This document shows positions 13,781 to 25,367 of a stretch of DNA of 64,000 nt, piece after piece. Position numbers and translations under genes: made by a program. The notes beneath the pieces are model-generated. The model saw only the letters and a list, made by a program, of their open reading frames with translations, did no database searches and had not been told where the DNA came from. How positions within the stretch are numbered: position 1 is the first letter of the stretch; every line of letters starts with the position of its first letter. This DNA is from Apiosordaria backusii (taxonomy: Eukaryota > Ascomycota > Sordariomycetes > Sordariales > Lasiosphaeriaceae): positions 1,302,001 to 1,366,000 of the forward strand of contig JAUKTV010000007.1 of the NCBI GenBank assembly GCA_030549205.1, given 5' to 3'.

Positions 13781-15208
13781 ATGGCAGGCAAAAAGGGCGG
13801 TGCCGCTGCTGAGGGCAGCAAGAAGGCTCAGGGCCAGGCGAGAAAGGCCGATGCCGCGGCGAAGAAGGCGGCGGAGGCGGAGGCTGCGGAGGCTGCTGCT
13901 GAGGCGGCCAAGTGGGAGAAGGGGGCTAAGAGTAATGCGAAGAAGTGAGTTTGATTCCGTGTTGTCTACTCTTCCCTCGCCGCTCCCCCCCCGGACAACC
14001 CTTGGTCCAGGTTTACTGTCTGTCTGTCCTCCGGTAGATTCCCTGCTACTATCTCCTTCTTTCTCTCTCTCTTTCTCTTCCGGTCTGCGGGCAGCCGCCG
14101 GGAATGATGAACATGCTGGGGTTGATTATTGCTATTGAGACAAGATCAGCCACCACCTTTACCAGAGGAACAGAAGGATCTCCTGGGGGGGTATCAGTGC
14201 GTATAGTCTGTACGACATCTACCACATGTGTCCTGCCCTGCTACCTGGTCGTTGAAAGAGAGAGAGAGAGGGGGGGGGGGGGGGAGGGTGATATGGGTGG
14301 TATTCCATGCTGCATGGGTGGTGTGTGTGTATAGGGTGCGCCATGACCTTTGGCAGCAGGAGCAGCAAACTTGACACCACACCCAGCAAAGCACGCAAGC
14401 CTCTCCCTTTCCCCTCCCCCTCTTTTTCTATACCGAGCTCGGCCGCCGGCTTCGTTTTAGGGCTTGCTGTCTGCAAAGGAGGGGACAAGCTCACGCATCA
14501 CATGGGAGGATTAGCCACCTACCGAGGTCGGCTTGAGTTTGGTTGCGTAGAATACTTGGCAGGGATTTTTCGGGATCAACCAGACAGACAGACAGACAGA
14601 CAGACAGAGACGGGACCTGTGATGACAGATACACGGAAAGAATTCTAGATTTGCTGACTCAATTTTTCTACTTTTCTATCGACTACAGGGAAACCGAAGC
14701 CCAAAAGAAAGCCGAGCTCGCTAGGAAGAAAGCGGAGCGTGAGGCCCTCCTCGCCGAAGAGGAGAAGAACACACCCGGCCGATCGCAGCCAAAGAACGCC
14801 AAGACTGCTGTCAAAAAGTCCCGGGGCTTGGACCTTTCCCAACTGGATGACACTCCCTCTGGCGGGAGCAGCTTGTCAGCGCTGAACGCGTCGGGTATCG
14901 ACAATGCGCTGGACGCGCTGAGTCTGGCTGGGCCGGCCGATCAGGCCAAGATTGATCGCCACCCAGAGAGGAGGTTCAAGGCGGCGTACACGCAGTATGA
15001 GACGAGGAGGCTGGCGGAGATGGAGGCTGACGGGACGGGACAGGGGTTGAGACTGAATCAGAGAAAGGAAAAGATCAAGAAAGAGTTTGAGAAGAGCCCG
15101 GAGAACCCGTTCAATCAGGTTAGTGCTAGGTATGATGCTACGAAGGAGGAGCTGGCCGAGTTGAAGGCGCAGGAGAGAAACAAGATTGAGGCTAGGTTGG
15201 GGAGGTAA
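13781..15208 (+). CDS. CCDC124 / Lso2-like ribosome-associated coiled-coil protein
   Basis: Two exons, 13781-13944 and 14689-15208, join in phase to give 227 residues. The N-terminus (MAGKKGGAAAEGSKKAQ) is a highly charged Lys/Ala/Glu helix that continues through the splice. The C-terminal half carries the DUF1014 block with SRGLDLSQLDD, the HPERRFKAAY segment and the ENPFNQVSARYDATKEEL end, all typical of CCDC124/Oxs1. Human CCDC124 and yeast Lso2 bind idle ribosomes across the decoding centre and GTPase centre and help restart translation after starvation; that role is inferred here. The 744-nt intron is unusually long for this locus and contains GA, G15 and CAGA repeats. The start is the only ATG in frame after the upstream stop region. 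Confidence 0.9.
14270..14284. repeat. G15 homopolymer after a GA tract
   Basis: Fifteen consecutive G follow a (GA)n run inside the long intron of the CCDC124-like gene. Confidence 0.9.
14581..14608. repeat. (CAGA)7 microsatellite
   Basis: Seven perfect CAGA units lie in the same long intron, about 80 nt before its 3' splice site. Confidence 0.9.
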
Positions 15209-15594
15209 AACCCGCGCGTGGGGGACGTTTGTTTGCTTCGGGGAAACAAGCGGTTACAGGGGGCTCAAGGGCGAACGAATGGATGGGGTTGATTTGTGGG
15301 AGGAGGACACACCGGTCTTGAGTGATGCTAAGACTTTGATCATTTTCTCCTGCAGGCGGCCAGAAGGGGAAGCAAAGACGGGGCGGGCGCGGGAAGAAGA
15401 ATTCATAGGGCAGAGACCGGGGAGGGGCCGGCGCTGGCTGTCATTGGGAGGGAGAGGGATGATCAGAAGAAGGGTTTTTGCCCAATAAAATTCTTCGACA
15501 TGAGGACAGCAAATCATTGATTTTTATTTTGTTGGAGGAACAAGTTTGGGACCTTTTGGAATGGTTCGATTTTTACACATGTACTTTTGGCTTG

Positions 15595-15596
<2 letters not shown>

Positions 15597-15631
<35 letters not shown>
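15597..15631. repeat. (CA)17 microsatellite
   Basis: About 17 perfect CA dinucleotides, followed by AACACA. Confidence 0.95.
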
Positions 15632-15636
<5 letters not shown>

Positions 15637-16013
15637 TTCAGTCGTGCAGTTTTGTAGAGAGAGGCCAAGGCTCTACGTACGGGGGCGTTTTTTTTTATTT
15701 AGTGTGATGCAGTGTTCTTCTAAATAGCCATGTTGTTGTTTCGAGGTGCCAAAGGTTTTGGTACTGGTCCTTTCCGTTTTCCTGATGGAGAGTAGGGTAC
15801 AGGTAGGTCTTTTCCCAGACCGGCGGGTCAAGAAACGCCCAGAGGATCTAGATTTGGCTCTCAGGCCATAATAGGGATGCTTAAGGCTTGGTATTTCAGC
15901 GTGGCTAGGCTGAGTTGAGGTTGGTTGATGAAGTGGTTTCTGTTTTTTGACAGCGTGGGGGGGGGAAGGTTGCAAGATTTCATGATTATTTGGGGGATTA
16001 ATTCGGGGAAATA

Positions 16014-16027
16014 CTAACCCTAACCCT
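16014..16027. repeat. Short interstitial telomere-like sequence
   Basis: CTAACCCTAACCCT contains two units of the CCCTAA telomere repeat used by most filamentous ascomycetes. Two units can occur by chance. Confidence 0.4.
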
Positions 16028-16386
16028 TTGAGTTCCTGGTAACATCCGATTGTGGGGCATTGGGCTTTGGGTTTTCATGGGTCTTGGCGCCAAGCGGTGC
16101 ATGAACTACCCTTGAACCTTGAACCTTGACGGCGAGGGACGACATGTCATCTCATGTTTTGATATGCTATTCTTTTGATCTCGACCTCGACTTTCCTAGG
16201 ATAACCAGTTGATTACTCACTCTCTCATCCTACAAGCAGTCTTTCAAGCCAGCCAGTCTGCCCATCGCTCGTTTGTTTCGTTAGGGGATCGCGGTGCTCA
16301 CCGACTTTGAGCCACTCACCTCCCTCCCTCACTCATCAAGCAAGATTGAGACATGACACGGGGGTGAAGTAGCCAAATCCTATAAA

Positions 16387-17794
16387 ATGGCATCCCGTCG
16401 ATCGTCTTCATCTTCCTTCTTCTCCCCTGCCAACTCCAGTGCGAATCTCGGGATTAGCATTGCGCCCTCACCGACGATTGTTGTCGGTTCGGAGAATGCA
16501 CTTGAGACTACCAAGAAACGACTTGCTTCCCTACCGGCGATTAAACGCGCCAACCTAATTGCAGAGTTGTAAGTTTTCCCCCCTCTATCATACCCCACAC
16601 CTTATTTCCATGTCCCGCTATATATATATCTCATCATCTATCTCACCATCCCCCATACTTTTGTTGTTATTCATCTACTAACGTGCTTGCTTGCAGCACC
16701 GCTCTAAAACACTCCCCACCCCCAGGAATCATCGTCTCCCTCCCGCCATCCCCCCACTCGCCAGACTACCCCTCCCTCTGGTCAGGAGTGTTGTTTGTTC
16801 GCAAGGGTCCGTATGCTACCGCGATTCTAAGATTTCAGATCAGCTTCCCGGATGATTACCCTGATTCGGCCCCGCTGGTGACGTTCAGCACGGATATTTT
16901 CCACCCGTTGATTTCCCCGCTGACGACGTATGTTGGGGAGGGGGCTGGGGAGGGGGGGAAGAAGAATAAGTATAGGTTGCCTCCGGGGGGGTATGGGTTG
17001 GGGCATGGGTTTCCGGAGTGGTTCACTGACGGTGGGGAGGGGGGTGATATAAAGGGGGAGATGACGGAGGAGGGGAGTGGGATGGGGGGGGTGCTGTTGT
17101 GGTGGGGGTTGGGGAGAATCTTGGGGTGGAAAAAGGAGGGAAGGGGGGGAAGGGGGGGAAGGGGAAAAGAAAGATTAGTACCTGGGAGGTGCTGAGGTAT
17201 ATAAGGAGCACGTTTGATGATGAGAGGGTGCTGGATGAGGTGCCTTTGGAGGCGGCGGGGAATCCGGGGGCTTGGCATGCTTGGAGGACGCATAGGCGGG
17301 TGCAGATGGAGAAGGAGAGGGCGGAGAAGGAGAGGGTGGAGAGGGAGAAGAGGAGGGCTGAGGCTGAGGCTGAGGGGCAGGGCGGCGGTGAGGGGAATGA
17401 GATTGCGAGTGGGGAGGCTGAACGGGCAGAGACTGTTGTGAGTGATGATGGGAGGTCGAGTGTGGATCCTAGGACTAGTTCGGGGAGTTTGGCTGTTCCT
17501 GCTACTCCTACGAGCAGTAGACGGCCGGAGGAGTGGAATTGGGAGGGGATTTGGGAGAGGAGGGTGAAGAGGGGGATTGCGGCTAGTTTGTCGGAGAGTG
17601 TGCTGTTTGGGAATTCTGGGGGGCCTGATGAAGTGGTTAGTTTTTTCTTGTTTTTTAACATTGTCATAGGTTGGGAAATATGGATGAAAGTGTGCTAACT
17701 GTGATACATACAGATAAACTTCCTCCCGATGGATGAGGCTGAGGTCGAGGGGGTCAAGCAGAACCTCCTTCGAACGCTTGGCGCGGCCGTTTAG
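16387..17794 (+). CDS. AKTIP/FTS-like inactive E2 variant (apparent frameshift)
   Basis: Exons are 16387-16568, 16697-17635 and 17714-17794; with one added base they give 400 residues. After a Ser-rich N-terminus, a ubiquitin-conjugating fold runs from about residue 45, with GVLFVRKGPYATAILRFQI, FPDDYPDSAPLVTF and FHPLISPLTTYV. The catalytic Cys expected after the HP turn of active E2 enzymes is absent, as in AKTIP/FTS. The C-terminal block WEVLRYIRSTFDD corresponds to the end of the AKTIP fold. FTS works with Hook and FHIP proteins to link early endosomes to dynein; that role is inferred. The frame shifts by one base between the conserved GHGFPEWF and ISTWEVLRYI segments, within a G-rich low-complexity stretch (17048-17165) that includes a G8 run at 17084-17091. 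A cryptic intron 17091-17173 would fit in length but lacks a pyrimidine tract and branch site. Confidence 0.8.
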
Positions 17795-18316
17795 CGCCGG
17801 GTCCGGACCCGAAGGTGACGGTGTGTGGGGCGGACCGGACCTTCCTAGGTCGGCTTATTTCCAGGGGAGGCTCCTGCCTGGTTCATGATTCCGACTTTAT
17901 GCGCTATCAACTGCCAGACACTGACGGCTGGGAATTCATTTGATAAGTGGTTGCGCTTGCTGTTCTTGGATTCAGATGACCTAATCAGCGAAATGGCTGC
18001 CGTATCTTTCCACATCGTCTTCTTGGTATCTTGTTCTTGTTCAACTTTGAAAAAATAACGACACTTTAACATGCTACCGATTAACATGCCACCGACATTG
18101 CTTTGCCGGCATGTTTAGCGGTAGATAATTGTTCATAATACTGAATACCCCATCTTTTTTTCTTCACTGTTTCAGACATCTCAAACGCTTGGCCAAGGCG
18201 ACGTGACTACATGGTTGTTCCTGGCTATGCTATGCGCATCCCAGTTGATATCGACACCTGACTCGACAAACCGTTGATCGACTACATACACGTTTCAGTA
18301 AAAGCGGCAGGCAGTG
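17795..18316. other. Intergenic region
   Basis: This is the 3' flank of the FTS-like gene and the upstream region of the next gene on the same strand. No gene or clear element is seen. Confidence 0.5.
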
Positions 18317-20945
18317 ATGGCTGTTGTCTACGGTCAACCACCCGCCATGGCCGATAGGGAACTGCGCTGCCAACCCCGCCATCTTGCTTGGGGTCAAGTA
18401 CCGGAGCCGTTACACATACGCAAGCAATCGGCAGAATATATGGGGAGCCAAACATATGATCACTCGCGGAGGTCCAGCGCGCAAAGCGATGCTACCGATG
18501 CGAGCTTGGAGAGTGTCCCCGAGACACCTGGCGTCGACGCACCTCTGACCATTCCCAAACGGAGAGGCAACCCGAGCGCCCAATCGTCAAATTCCCCTGC
18601 GCACAACGGTTCCTACCAGTTCAAAAGTGCCCTGCGGCCAAACGGTGGGTCTTTGCCACCGGGTCACGATGATGTATCCCACTTACACCAACAAGACACA
18701 GCATCCATCCCACCGGCCATCCCACCAAGATCATCAGAGCGGCGATCCAACTCGTGCAATGCAGGACGGCAGCCCAGGGCACGCTCCCCGCAGCTGCCCC
18801 GTCCTTTCAACCCGCCGGGTAGAAGCTTTCGAAGGCGCGGACAGGTTTTGGATGGGAGCACAGATCAGGACCACCATGGTTGGAGGGACACAACGCCGGT
18901 TATGCCGACAGCTTCCGATGGACATCGCTTGCGCAACACGAGGAGTTTGTTTCATTTGGCTCGGGCTACGAATGGGATGGACAGTATTGTAGAGCCGCCT
19001 AGATCTCCGATACCGCCGGAGCTGGATAGTCCGAATAGTTCGCCTGATGAACCGCCACCGCCTGATCCGCTGGTGTTGGTGCCGAAGATCGTGGTGACGC
19101 CGGAGCACAAGGCGCTGGATGAGGGGGCGGTGAGCTTGTGGGCGGCGGTTCAGCTTTCGACGCAGATTTCGAGGGCGAATGCGCCGGATCAGGTGAGGCA
19201 TGATGGGAGTTGTGGGTGGGTGACGGAGCATGGGCATGAGCCTTCGCCGCCGGGTAAGATTGTGATGGGATGTTTTTATTTAGGGGTGAAATGGCTAATT
19301 CTCTCTTAGATCTGTTCCGCTACGGTTGTTTGTATGATGTATCGGTTGAGATACTGCCTACATGCAGGAGTTCGATTATTGAAGTGGTGGATGATAAGGC
19401 CTGTGTTGTGTGGGTTCTCAGTGGAAACCTTGGATTCTTATATCACTCACTGACTTTTTCAACAGAAGCACATTGTACCCAGGATCACGTCTCCTAGTCG
19501 TAGCCCACGTTCGTCTACTTCCTTTAGCAAACGCCCATCGCCTCCGCCGAAATGCGCACCAGAGCTCCGATGACCTCATGGAGGACCTAGAACACCATCT
19601 AGGCAGCACGATGACTGAATACCTCCAAGTCCGTATAACATACAGACACTCTGGTTTCCCTCAACAACAGCTACAACAAACTCGAAATATTACCATCAAA
19701 AATGGGTTCAATGACGGGATCGCCAACGTGCAAACATCTATCCAAACAACCGCCGTCGCGGTAATCAAACGCCATAATACTTCATCCCCATGGTCACCTC
19801 GCCCCCGCGCACCACAGCCGAATCCAATTTTTGAGATCATTGCTTCGCATTGGGGGGTGCAGAGCGCGAATGAAGTGATGCAGCGGATTCTTAGCTCCAG
19901 ATCGCTGATGGCAAGGAAAGGGGCTCTATCGCCACCGCCGTTGGGTCCGTTGGGTATTCCGTCAGGAGGGAAGTTTACACCTAGCTTGGTCAGTCCTGAT
20001 GAGAGTGGGGAGGAGGATCGTCGTCATCATTACGGGGATGATCAGAGCAATAATAGTTCGAATAACGATGAGACGGTGCACCTCCGACAGCAACAGGCTA
20101 TGCAGACTTCTGGTTCTGGCCCACCAACGAGAATGGCCCCTCCTATACCGAAACGGCAGACGAGTTTAAGGCAGGCGGAGGTTGATCAGCAGCAACAAGA
20201 ACATCAACCGCAGCAGAGACATGTACCAAGGACCGATTCCGAGGACATAAAACAGATGGTCAAAATAGGTTCTTGGCCGGAGTCACCACGTGCCTCTGTC
20301 GACGGCGGTGGTGGCGGAGGGGGCACCGGTGGAATAGCAGGCACAACTCAGCAAACACCTTCTTCAATATCAATGACGACCCCTGCAACAACAAGCACCA
20401 ATCGGACGACCTATCGCTTGAGTAAAGCGCGGCGGGTGCCTTCTAGTTTGAAGATGAGTGGGACAACGGCGGCATCGCCTCCTGTTACGCCGACAACAGC
20501 AGCGATTTCGATAGAAGAGGTTGCGGAGATGCCAAGGAATAGCACGGGGAGTGCGAGCTCAAGTGGACGACAGGCCGCAGCTGTAAGGGCAGAGAGGGAG
20601 AGGCAATCGTATCAATCGAGTCAGTCTTATCAGTCATCAACGCAGTCATCGCTAGGGAGAAGGAGGTCATTGGGTGGTGATGGGCCTGGCGGTGGTGGTG
20701 GGTCGCAGGAGCTGAATAACAGTAGTAACCGAGGGAGCAGAGACAGTAGAGAGAGCAGGGGGAGCAGAAGTCGGCCGTCGACTTCTGGAGGACAGGGAGG
20801 GGAGAAGATGTATACTTCTATTGTGAGGACTGTTGAGAGTCGTAATGGTAATGGGAATGGGAATGTTGGGAGGAAGGCGAGTAAGAAGGAGAAGGACAAG
20901 GATAAGGAACGGGGGTGGGGGGGTTGGTCGGGGTGGTGGCAGTGA
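18317..20945 (+). CDS. Large low-complexity protein of unknown function
   Basis: Exons 18317-19253, 19310-19409 and 19466-20945 join in phase through two 56-nt introns to give 838 residues. I do not recognise a named domain. The N-terminal third is Ser/Pro-rich and probably disordered. A central, more ordered block begins near residue 270 (PLVLVPKIVVTPEHKALDEG, then AVSLWAAVQLS). It continues across both introns (DLFRYGCLYDVSVEILP, STLYPGSRLLVVAHVRL) and ends near EYLQVRITYRHSGFP. This mixed hydrophobic pattern looks like a beta-sandwich and is the part most likely to be conserved. The C-terminal half is rich in Gln, Ser, Gly and Arg, with His runs and a basic Lys-rich end (KASKKEKDKDKERGWGG). 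The start is the ATG at 18317; a GTG three bases upstream is not used. Neighbours give no functional hint. Confidence 0.75.
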
Positions 20946-21178
20946 TCTGAATGGGTTGTGTGTGCTTGTGTAACACAAGACAAAGGTAGGATTTGTCGTT
21001 GTAAGATGGGAATAGACATAGTGTGGGGAGTATTATACATACAAACTTTGGACACCACTGACTCGCTCGTGTGTAGTTGAATCGGAGAAGTCATGTCATT
21101 TCTCGTGGCTAATTTCTTTTCCACACTCCATCAAAACGTCGTCATGGTTTGTTGTAAAGGGGAAGAAGAAGACGGACA
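20946..21178. other. Convergent 3' intergenic spacer
   Basis: A short spacer between the 3' ends of the unknown protein gene and the AlkB-like gene. No element is recognised. Confidence 0.5.
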
Positions 21179-22778
21179 TCACCCCGGCTTGCTTTGATTG
21201 GCCCCCGACGGATCCCTCGGATTCCCATCCTCGTCAAAGTCGCCCCACAAAAACCACCCACACTTTTGTTTGGTAGGATCGGGTACGTTACCCGCGTGGC
21301 ACATGTAAAAGTAGCGGCCCCAGTTTTCTTTTTTGGTTCTCCCCCCACTCCCACTTTTGGTATTATTAATAGTATCTGTTTTGGTATCGTTTGTGACGAC
21401 GCGCAAGACTCCGGGAACACCGCAGTGGCACTTGGGGGTTGTGCGCGGGTGGAACTGGGGGCGGTAGTGGCGGTAGGTGATGTTGATGCGGATGTTGCCG
21501 GATATGGGGTGGGGGGTGAGGGAGCGGGAGGGGGAGACGGAGTGCTTCCATTGTTCTTGGGTTGTTGAGTGCATTATCAGGAGAGAGTTGTGGGGGAGGG
21601 GGAGGGAGATTTGACCCTGGAGGTTTGGGTCGGAGGTTGGGGGGTGGGTAGATGGGGAGGAAGGGAGAAAAGAGGAGATGCGGCGGAGGCGGAATTCGCG
21701 GGTTACGCCTAGGGAGAGGGAGGCGATTGTGGGGTGGGGGCCGAGGTAGGTTAGTTGGTCGGTGTGCTAGAGGTTAAAGGTTAGAATATATGAGAATAAA
21801 AAGAAGGGTGAAGGGGGGTGGTTGAAGGGTGGGCAGGTAATGGGGATTGGAATTGGGGGGGTGGTTGGCTGGGTAACGCTCAGGGGTTGAAGAACTCTCT
21901 TCGAGGGGGAAAAAAAAGGAATGACATACCCAGCCTACACTCTCCTGTGGCCCGTTGTAACAATTCACAAAAGCCGCATTGGCACACCAGGGTTCAGAGG
22001 GTTGATACTTTGGTTTCTGGCCACCATGATGAGTACGGATGCGGTCTTGAATAGCTTGGTTGACAGTCTCTTGGACGCGAGCCCGTACAGCCTCGAGTTT
22101 GGGGGTGAGTGTTCGGACGTCCTAATACAGAAACATATTAGAATCGACAAAAGCTCCACCCAGGGGAAATGAGGGTAAAAAACATACGGTGATCCTGCCC
22201 CCGTTGTAATGGTAGTCGTTCTTTTGCTCCTGCAGTTCCTTCTGACTGCCGACGTAAAAGCCCGAGGTGTGCGGGCTTGAGACGATGTTATCAAATAGCT
22301 TGAAGGAGACCTTTTGAAAAGTTTTGGATTCTTCGACTAGTTCTGCTAGGAGCTCATTTGCTTCTTGGGCGGGGAGGAAGTTGTGGATTATGCTGCAGGG
22401 GGTGTGCTCGCTTATGTCTTGCGGGTCGTAGAGGTATAATGTCTGGCCTTTTTTGGAGAGGATTTTTGGTTTTTTGGAGGATGGTTCGCCTGATGGTGAT
22501 GAATCGCTGGTGAAGGATCGCAGGGAGGTTTGGCCTGCTACTCCTGTAGTCTTTTTGACTGGTCGAGAAGCTGGAGGCGGTGATTTGAGAGTTTCGGATG
22601 TGGCCTGGACGTCGCCGTCGTGGGCGAGTAGAATATCTAGCAGCATTTCTTGTTCAATATCGGGGTGTAGCGAGGCTAGTATCGCCAGCTTCACGTCTGT
22701 AGATTCCTCTGGTGATTCCTCGGCCGGCTCGTCGCTTGTCTTGCGCTTCTTTGGCTTTCTGGTGACGAAGGCGTCCAT
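21179..22778 (-). CDS. AlkB-family 2OG-Fe(II) oxygenase with CUE and GRF zinc finger
   Basis: Three exons, 22778-22188, 22121-21930 and 21766-21179, give 456 residues in phase. A Lys-rich N-terminus is followed by a CUE-like ubiquitin-binding helix bundle at about residues 28-66 (LASLHPDIEQEMLLDILLAH). The AlkB oxygenase core runs from about 115 to 365. Iron ligands are visible as HTD at 262-264 and a second His at 337, and 2-oxoglutarate-binding arginines lie near 355-361 (RINITYR). The C-terminus holds a GRF zinc finger with CHCGVP, a Cys in FYMCH and the KCGWFLW end. AlkB proteins remove alkyl groups from DNA or RNA bases oxidatively; the nucleic-acid-binding GRF and ubiquitin-binding CUE suggest recruited DNA repair. 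The exact substrate is not readable. The gene is divergent from PEX7 across a 519-bp promoter. Confidence 0.9.
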
Positions 22779-23297
22779 GGTCGTTGTGAAGAGCGCTTTT
22801 GCCTCCCAAGTATCAAAATCGTCGGACTATTCAAAAATATCTGTGAAACATCCAATTGCATACCTCCAAGCCCAAAAAGATCGCGATAGGAAACGGCGGA
22901 GTATCGTGACGCGTAAATTGAAATGGACGTGTCACCGGCGGGGCTCTAAAACGCCCAAGGGGAGCGCTGTCACGGGACCATTCCCAGCGGATAACAGGGA
23001 TCATTGCGGCTGTTGCAAAAAGAACACCCCGGGAGCCGGTTCCAGGGTAGCTAACCTGCCCTTAAGCCGAGGCCCGTTGCCCCACCATTTCACGGACAGC
23101 CAGCGGCATATGGCAGCCCACTCCCGCCGACCTCTCCCCTTGAATACCTGACGTAGCTTCTTGTCGCAAACTACATTGACAGTCAATCTTTGGGCATTGT
23201 ACATACACATTCTCCATTCCTCACTTGCGGGTCAACCCCCTTCTTTCTCTTTGCTTGCTGTCGTTGCTTCTTTCATTGCCCCCTCCTACCCCTCACA
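22779..23297. promoter_or_regulatory. Bidirectional promoter region, AlkB-like / PEX7
   Basis: This 519-bp interval separates two divergent start codons, so it must hold both promoters and 5' UTRs. A CT-rich stretch (about 23220-23290) precedes the PEX7 ATG. No specific factor site is assigned. Confidence 0.6.
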
Positions 23298-24461
23298 ATG
23301 GCCTCCCTTCTCGAAGCCCGCACCCCAGGCTTCAACCCCTACTCCGTCAAATACTCTCCCTATTACGACTCCCGTTTGGCAGTCGCCTCCTCCTCCAACT
23401 ACGGCATCGTCGGCAACGGCCGCTTGTTCATCCTCGGTCTCGGCCCCCAGGGCATCCAAATCGAAAAAACCTACGACACAAACGACGCGCAGTACGACCT
23501 CGCCTGGTCAGAAATCAACGAGAACCAATGCGCCGTCGCGTGCGGTGACGGCTCTATCAAACTCTTCGACCTGAACGTTCCCGATTTTCCCGTTATGAAC
23601 TTCCACGAACACAAACGAGAGACTTTTTCAGTGTGTTGGAATCCAGTAACGAAAGACACCTTCCTGTCCTCATCCTGGGACGGCACCATAAAAATCGTTT
23701 GTCCCAACTCCCTACCCCCCCCCCCCCCCCACTTTTGTTCTATACCCCAACTGACATAATATGTGAAAGTGGTCCCCAACCCGCCCCTCCTCCCTCAAAA
23801 CCCTCCCAGTAGGCAACTGCACCTACTCCGCCTCCTTCTCCCCCCACAACCCCTCCCTCATCTCCTCCGTCTCCTCCGACTCCCACCTCCGCCTCTTCGA
23901 CCTCCGCACCCCCGTCAACGCCAAATACCATTTAGTTGCCACCATCCCCATCCATTCCCCCCCGCAAATCCCCGGCAGCACCATCCTCCCCCGTCTTGCC
24001 AACGGCACCACCTACGCCGGCACCATCCCCAGCGAGGTCCTCACCCACGACTGGAATAAATACTCCGACACTGTCATCGCCACCGGAGGCGTCGACAGGA
24101 CAATTCGCACGTTTGATATACGAAACCCGACGGGGGGCCAACAGCGGTGTTGATCGGGCATGAGTTTGCCGTCAGAAAACTGCAGTGGAGTCCGCACGCG
24201 AGGGATGTGCTGTGTAGTGCGGGGTATGATATGACGGTGAGGGTTTGGAGCGATGGGAGCGCGTTGCCGCCTCAGATGGCGGGGGCAGGGCCAGGGGAGA
24301 ATGTGATACGCTGCGGGCAGGAGCTGGGGTTGATGAATAGGCACACCGAGTTTGCTACGGGAGTGGACTGGTGTTTGTTTGGTACCGGGGGTTGGGTTGC
24401 GAGCGTGGGGTGGGATGAGAGGGTTCTTGTTTGGGATGCGCATACGCTGCTGAGGAGGTGA
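23298..24461 (+). CDS. PEX7: PEX7, peroxisomal PTS2-signal receptor (apparent frameshift)
   Basis: Exon 1 (23298-23696) encodes MASLLEARTPGFNPYSVKYS, typical of Pex7, then WD-type repeats (YDLAWSEINENQCAVACGDG, SVCWNPVTKDTFLSSSWDG). Exon 2 (23770-24461) continues with WSPTRPSSLKTLP and later repeats such as VRKLQWSPHARDVLCSAGYD, ending WDERVLVWDAHTLLRR. The protein is a WD40 propeller that carries PTS2 cargo, such as 3-ketoacyl-CoA thiolase, from cytosol into peroxisomes. The reading frame breaks at the G6 run 24132-24137, between FDIRNPTGG and AVLIGHEF, and a stop follows eight codons later. One extra G would keep all repeats in frame and give about 363 residues, the family length. Both sides of the break are well conserved, so loss of function is not evident. 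The intron contains C16. Confidence 0.9.
23715..23730. repeat. C16 homopolymer in the PEX7 intron
   Basis: Sixteen C in a row just after the 5' splice site; its length in this sequence may be unreliable. Confidence 0.9.
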
Positions 24462-25367
24462 TATTCTTTCAGTGTCGAAGGAGGCAGAGCCGTTGATGTG
24501 ATTGGAAGGAGTGAAAAAAAAAAGCAGAGAAGAAAAAAAAGAGGATATGATACCCCCCCAGCATGGCGGAATGTTTGAAAAGAATGAGCGAGAGGAGGAG
24601 ATATATAGACCAGAGATACTACATACGTACTACAGCTTTGGAGACAAAAAGTAAAACTAGACCATGACGTTTCAAGAACGACAGACATATCAGGTGGAAT
24701 TCAATCTTTGAAACATCAAACTTGGATAAAAAAAAACATACATAATCAAGTGGACGACGCTCATGCTTCACACATTCAAAATGATTCACGACGACCATTG
24801 CATAACTTCAAACCTCATAATCGTACATATTTTTATGGTATAAACAACAACAACAACAACAACAACATCAACCTTCTATAATTTACATGAAAAACCGCAA
24901 GAAATCCCCCCAACATATCAAAGCCAAAAGTAGAGAAGAGAGATTCCCCTGTGATATGATATGCGCCGCTTTTCCTCCCCCGCCCGCCCCTTGTTGTGCC
25001 CGGAAAATAATAGCCCACCGCTGTCTTTCTTGGCAATCAAGCCCCCCCCAATGTACCATTTGATGAGGTAGGGATGAACAAAGACAAGGAAACTAGAAAG
25101 AACGACATTTTCCCTTGCCTTTGCCGCGCATAAGTTCTTGGCCCGAAAAAAAGCAAACATAAACTCCGGGACAATGCTGATGTCAAATCCAATAAGGGGA
25201 GCCCGTCAGCCCTCCTCTTTTTTTTTTTCGTACCCTCAACCTCCCCCCCCCCTAACCCATTCATTCACACAGGAACCCCTCCCAACTCCACCTAAAACGA
25301 TTAGCGCCTCCTGGGGAATGATTTTTCTCTTTCCCCCAATATCATTGCCGAACCACACCCCTTTTAC
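24462..25367. other. Convergent 3' region, PEX7 / helicase
   Basis: A low-complexity A-rich and C-rich spacer between two 3' ends. It includes an (AAC)n microsatellite at about 24843-24866. No gene is seen. Confidence 0.6.

Larger units (their letters stand above)
15209..16386. other. Intergenic region with CA repeat and AATAAA
   Basis: This is the 3' region of the CCDC124-like gene, with AATAAA at 15485-15490 as a possible polyadenylation signal, followed by the upstream region of the FTS-like gene. It includes a CA microsatellite and a short telomere-like sequence. No gene is visible. Confidence 0.6.

Noticed and set aside
16014..16027. Internal telomere or chromosome-fusion site
   Set aside because: Only two CCCTAA units are present, which is too few to separate from chance.
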